NCBI GenBank assembly: GCA_026397675.1
Contig: JAPLUH010000344.1
Span: 1 to 9,241, forward strand
Length of the DNA: 9,241 nt
Direction: 5' to 3'
From: Verrucomicrobiota bacterium
GTDB lineage: Bacteria; Verrucomicrobiota; Verrucomicrobiia; Limisphaerales; UBA9464
The translations under genes were made by a program, and so were the position numbers. Positions 8,053-9,241 of the stretch are shown one piece after another (position 1 is the stretch's first letter; every line of letters starts with the position of its first letter). Below the pieces are notes generated by a model. That model ran no database searches. It saw nothing but the letters and a program-made list of their open reading frames with translations, and had not been told where the DNA came from.

Positions 8053-9003
8053 TTAGTGGGCCACTTGAACATTCGAGGCCAGCCCGAAAATATTTAGAAT
8101 CCGAATCAGGATCCACGTCAGATCCATCTGATACCAGCGAAGACCATGTCGGGCCGACTGCGGATGTGCGTGGTGGTTATTGTGCCACCCCTCACCGAGC
8201 GAAACGACCGCGACGGCCGCATTGTTGCGGCTCTCATCCCGAGTCTTAAAGGGTTGTGTACCCCAAAGATGGCAAATGGAATTCACGCTCCAAGTGGCGT
8301 GGTGCCCCATGAATACACGGGCCAGACCGCCCCAGAGAAATCCCGTTAAGGCCCCCATCCAAGTTTGGGTTATCAAGCCGCCAAGAATTCCGGGAAGAAC
8401 CAGCCCGGTCAGTGCCCACCAAACAAAACCGCGGTGAATCACACGGGCCACCGGATCCTTGGAGAGGTCTGGCAGGCTGCGAACGGTCATCGCATCGGCG
8501 CCGCGGAACATCCAGCCCATGTGGGAATGCCAGAAGCCGAGCATCAAGCCCTTCATGCCCTCACCGTGTTCGTGGGGTGAATGGGGATCACCCTTCACGT
8601 CGCTGTGCTGGTGATGACGGCGGTGGGTGGCCACCCAGAAAAACAACGGTCCTTGGACCGCCATCGATCCGGCGATGCCAAACAACGCGCGAATAAATGC
8701 TGGGCAGGTGAAGCTGCGGTGGGTGAAGAGGCGATGGTAGCCCCCGGTGACACCAAAACCTGCGATCAAGTACATGATCACAAAGAGGATGACGTCCAAC
8801 GGGCGAAGGATCTTGTTCCAAGCAAGCACGGCGGCCGTCATGAAACCGATCCAAGGTACGAGGACTGCCACCAAGGTGAAAACCTGGGTACGACGAACGC
8901 CCGAACTAGGGGCAGAGGTTGATGGCTGACTGGTCACTTGGTTGGAACTTGCAGATCCTGAAAGTGGAAAACGAGCCAATTTAAAAAATTGAACCTGCGT
9001 CAA
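8053..9003 (-). CDS. Acyl-CoA desaturase (membrane di-iron fatty acid desaturase, delta-9-like)
   Basis: This 316-residue membrane protein carries the three histidine boxes of stearoyl-CoA-type desaturases: HRLFTH (90-95), HRRHH (127-131) and HNNHH (274-278). The extra conserved GHHATWSVNSICH (233-245) is also present. These residues hold the di-iron centre that inserts a cis double bond into a saturated acyl chain using O2 and an electron donor. Hydrophobic segments lie at about 41-61, 67-88, 191-210 and 213-232. WGTQPFKTRDESRNN (247-261) and EGWHNNHHAHP are also typical. The TTG at 9003 is the first start after an in-frame stop and is preceded by a weak AGAAG. GTG at 8937 (residue 23) is an in-frame alternative, since residues 1-35 are Ser/Thr-rich and not conserved. 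The gene lies 73 bp after the oxidoreductase stop on the same strand. A clear terminator follows it. Confidence 0.93.
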   Translation of the reverse strand: MTQVQFFKLARFPLSGSASSNQVTSQPSTSAPSSGVRRTQVFTLVAVLVPWIGFMTAAVLAWNKILRPLDVILFVIMYLIAGFGVTGGYHRLFTHRSFTCPAFIRALFGIAGSMAVQGPLFFWVATHRRHHQHSDVKGDPHSPHEHGEGMKGLMLGFWHSHMGWMFRGADAMTVRSLPDLSKDPVARVIHRGFVWWALTGLVLPGILGGLITQTWMGALTGFLWGGLARVFMGHHATWSVNSICHLWGTQPFKTRDESRNNAAVAVVSLGEGWHNNHHAHPQSARHGLRWYQMDLTWILIRILNIFGLASNVQVAH

Positions 9004-9076
9004 TTGCTTCTAGGACAACAAAACCTACAAAGGCCTTTTTGTCTACCATCGGTCTGCAAGACCCATGACCAGCCCT

Positions 9077-9241
9077 CTACACCGATGCGGCCGTAGGATG
9101 GGTCCAGGGACTACGATAAGGCCGCGCCAACAGACGTGCAGCCTCAGGATCCCCGACAATGGTGTGGGTCTTAGGATCCCAGCGCAGGGTTCGCCCGCCG
9201 AGTTGCTGCGACAAATTGGCCAAAACGCAAGTCGCTGTGGA
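9077..9241 (-). CDS. Gfo/Idh/MocA family oxidoreductase, C-terminal end only
   Basis: The reverse strand from the right edge encodes 54 residues and then a TAG at 9079-9077. The segment begins STATCVLANLSQQLGGRTL and continues with RWDPKTHTIVGDPEA and ARLLARPYRSPW. This matches the C-terminal pattern of the Gfo/Idh/MocA oxidoreductases abundant in Planctomycetota and Verrucomicrobiota: a gene-rich T/S-A-x-C helix, then LRWD-P, then a D-x-E-A-x-x-L-L-x-R-P-x-R-x-P-W ending. Such proteins usually bind NAD(P) and act on sugars or related polyols, often exported by Tat. The Rossmann domain and any signal lie outside the window, so substrate and location cannot be judged. A few residues (THPTAASV) follow the usual PW ending. 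Confidence 0.82.
   Translation of the reverse strand, partial: STATCVLANLSQQLGGRTLRWDPKTHTIVGDPEAARLLARPYRSPWTHPTAASV

Noticed and set aside
9051..9063. Small hairpin ggtct/agacc with 3-nt loop after the oxidoreductase gene
   Set aside because: The stem is only 5 bp and no T tract follows on the minus strand, so it is too weak to call a terminator. The nearby aaaggccttt palindrome also has no loop or proper tail.

Overview
The window is GC-rich and carries gene families typical of the Planctomycetota-Verrucomicrobiota group: a PSD1-type (DUF1549/DUF1553) cytochrome-domain protein, an exported sulfatase, a Tat-exported DUF1501 protein and the tail of a Gfo/Idh/MocA oxidoreductase with the C-terminus usual in these phyla. 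I lean towards Verrucomicrobiota, but this rests on family composition only, because no rRNA or other marker gene is present. Most starts have no good Shine-Dalgarno sequence.

Layout: (1) positions 1-409, minus strand, is the N-terminal part of a SIS-domain sugar-phosphate-binding protein that runs off the left edge. (2) A 56-bp gap separates it from a divergent three-gene plus-strand operon at 466-6615. The order is PSD1 protein, sulfatase, DUF1501 protein. The genes overlap by 11 and 4 nt, so they are almost certainly cotranscribed and translationally coupled. (3) A 119- to 149-bp gap precedes gcvT (glycine cleavage T-protein) on the plus strand. (4) A 154-bp convergent intergenic region holds a two-level hairpin that works as a minus-strand terminator and a 20-bp tandem duplication. 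(5) On the minus strand are a membrane acyl desaturase with all three histidine boxes and, upstream of it and cut by the right edge, the last 54 residues of a Gfo/Idh/MocA oxidoreductase.

How the genes work together: all three operon products carry export signals. Two look like Sec substrates (PSD1 protein, sulfatase) and one like a Tat substrate (DUF1501). The sulfatase has the CxPSR formylglycine motif, so a sulfated extracellular substrate, probably a glycan, is the simplest idea. The PSD1 protein has two CxxCH haem motifs, which suggests electron transfer or oxidation next to desulfation. The biochemical role of PSD1 and DUF1501 proteins is not established, and their coupling to a sulfatase is the most interesting system-level observation here. 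gcvT and the desaturase are housekeeping genes (one-carbon metabolism and membrane lipid unsaturation) with no evident link to the operon. The longest gene-free stretch is about 154 bp. I see no tRNA, rRNA, CRISPR array, insertion sequence or integrase.
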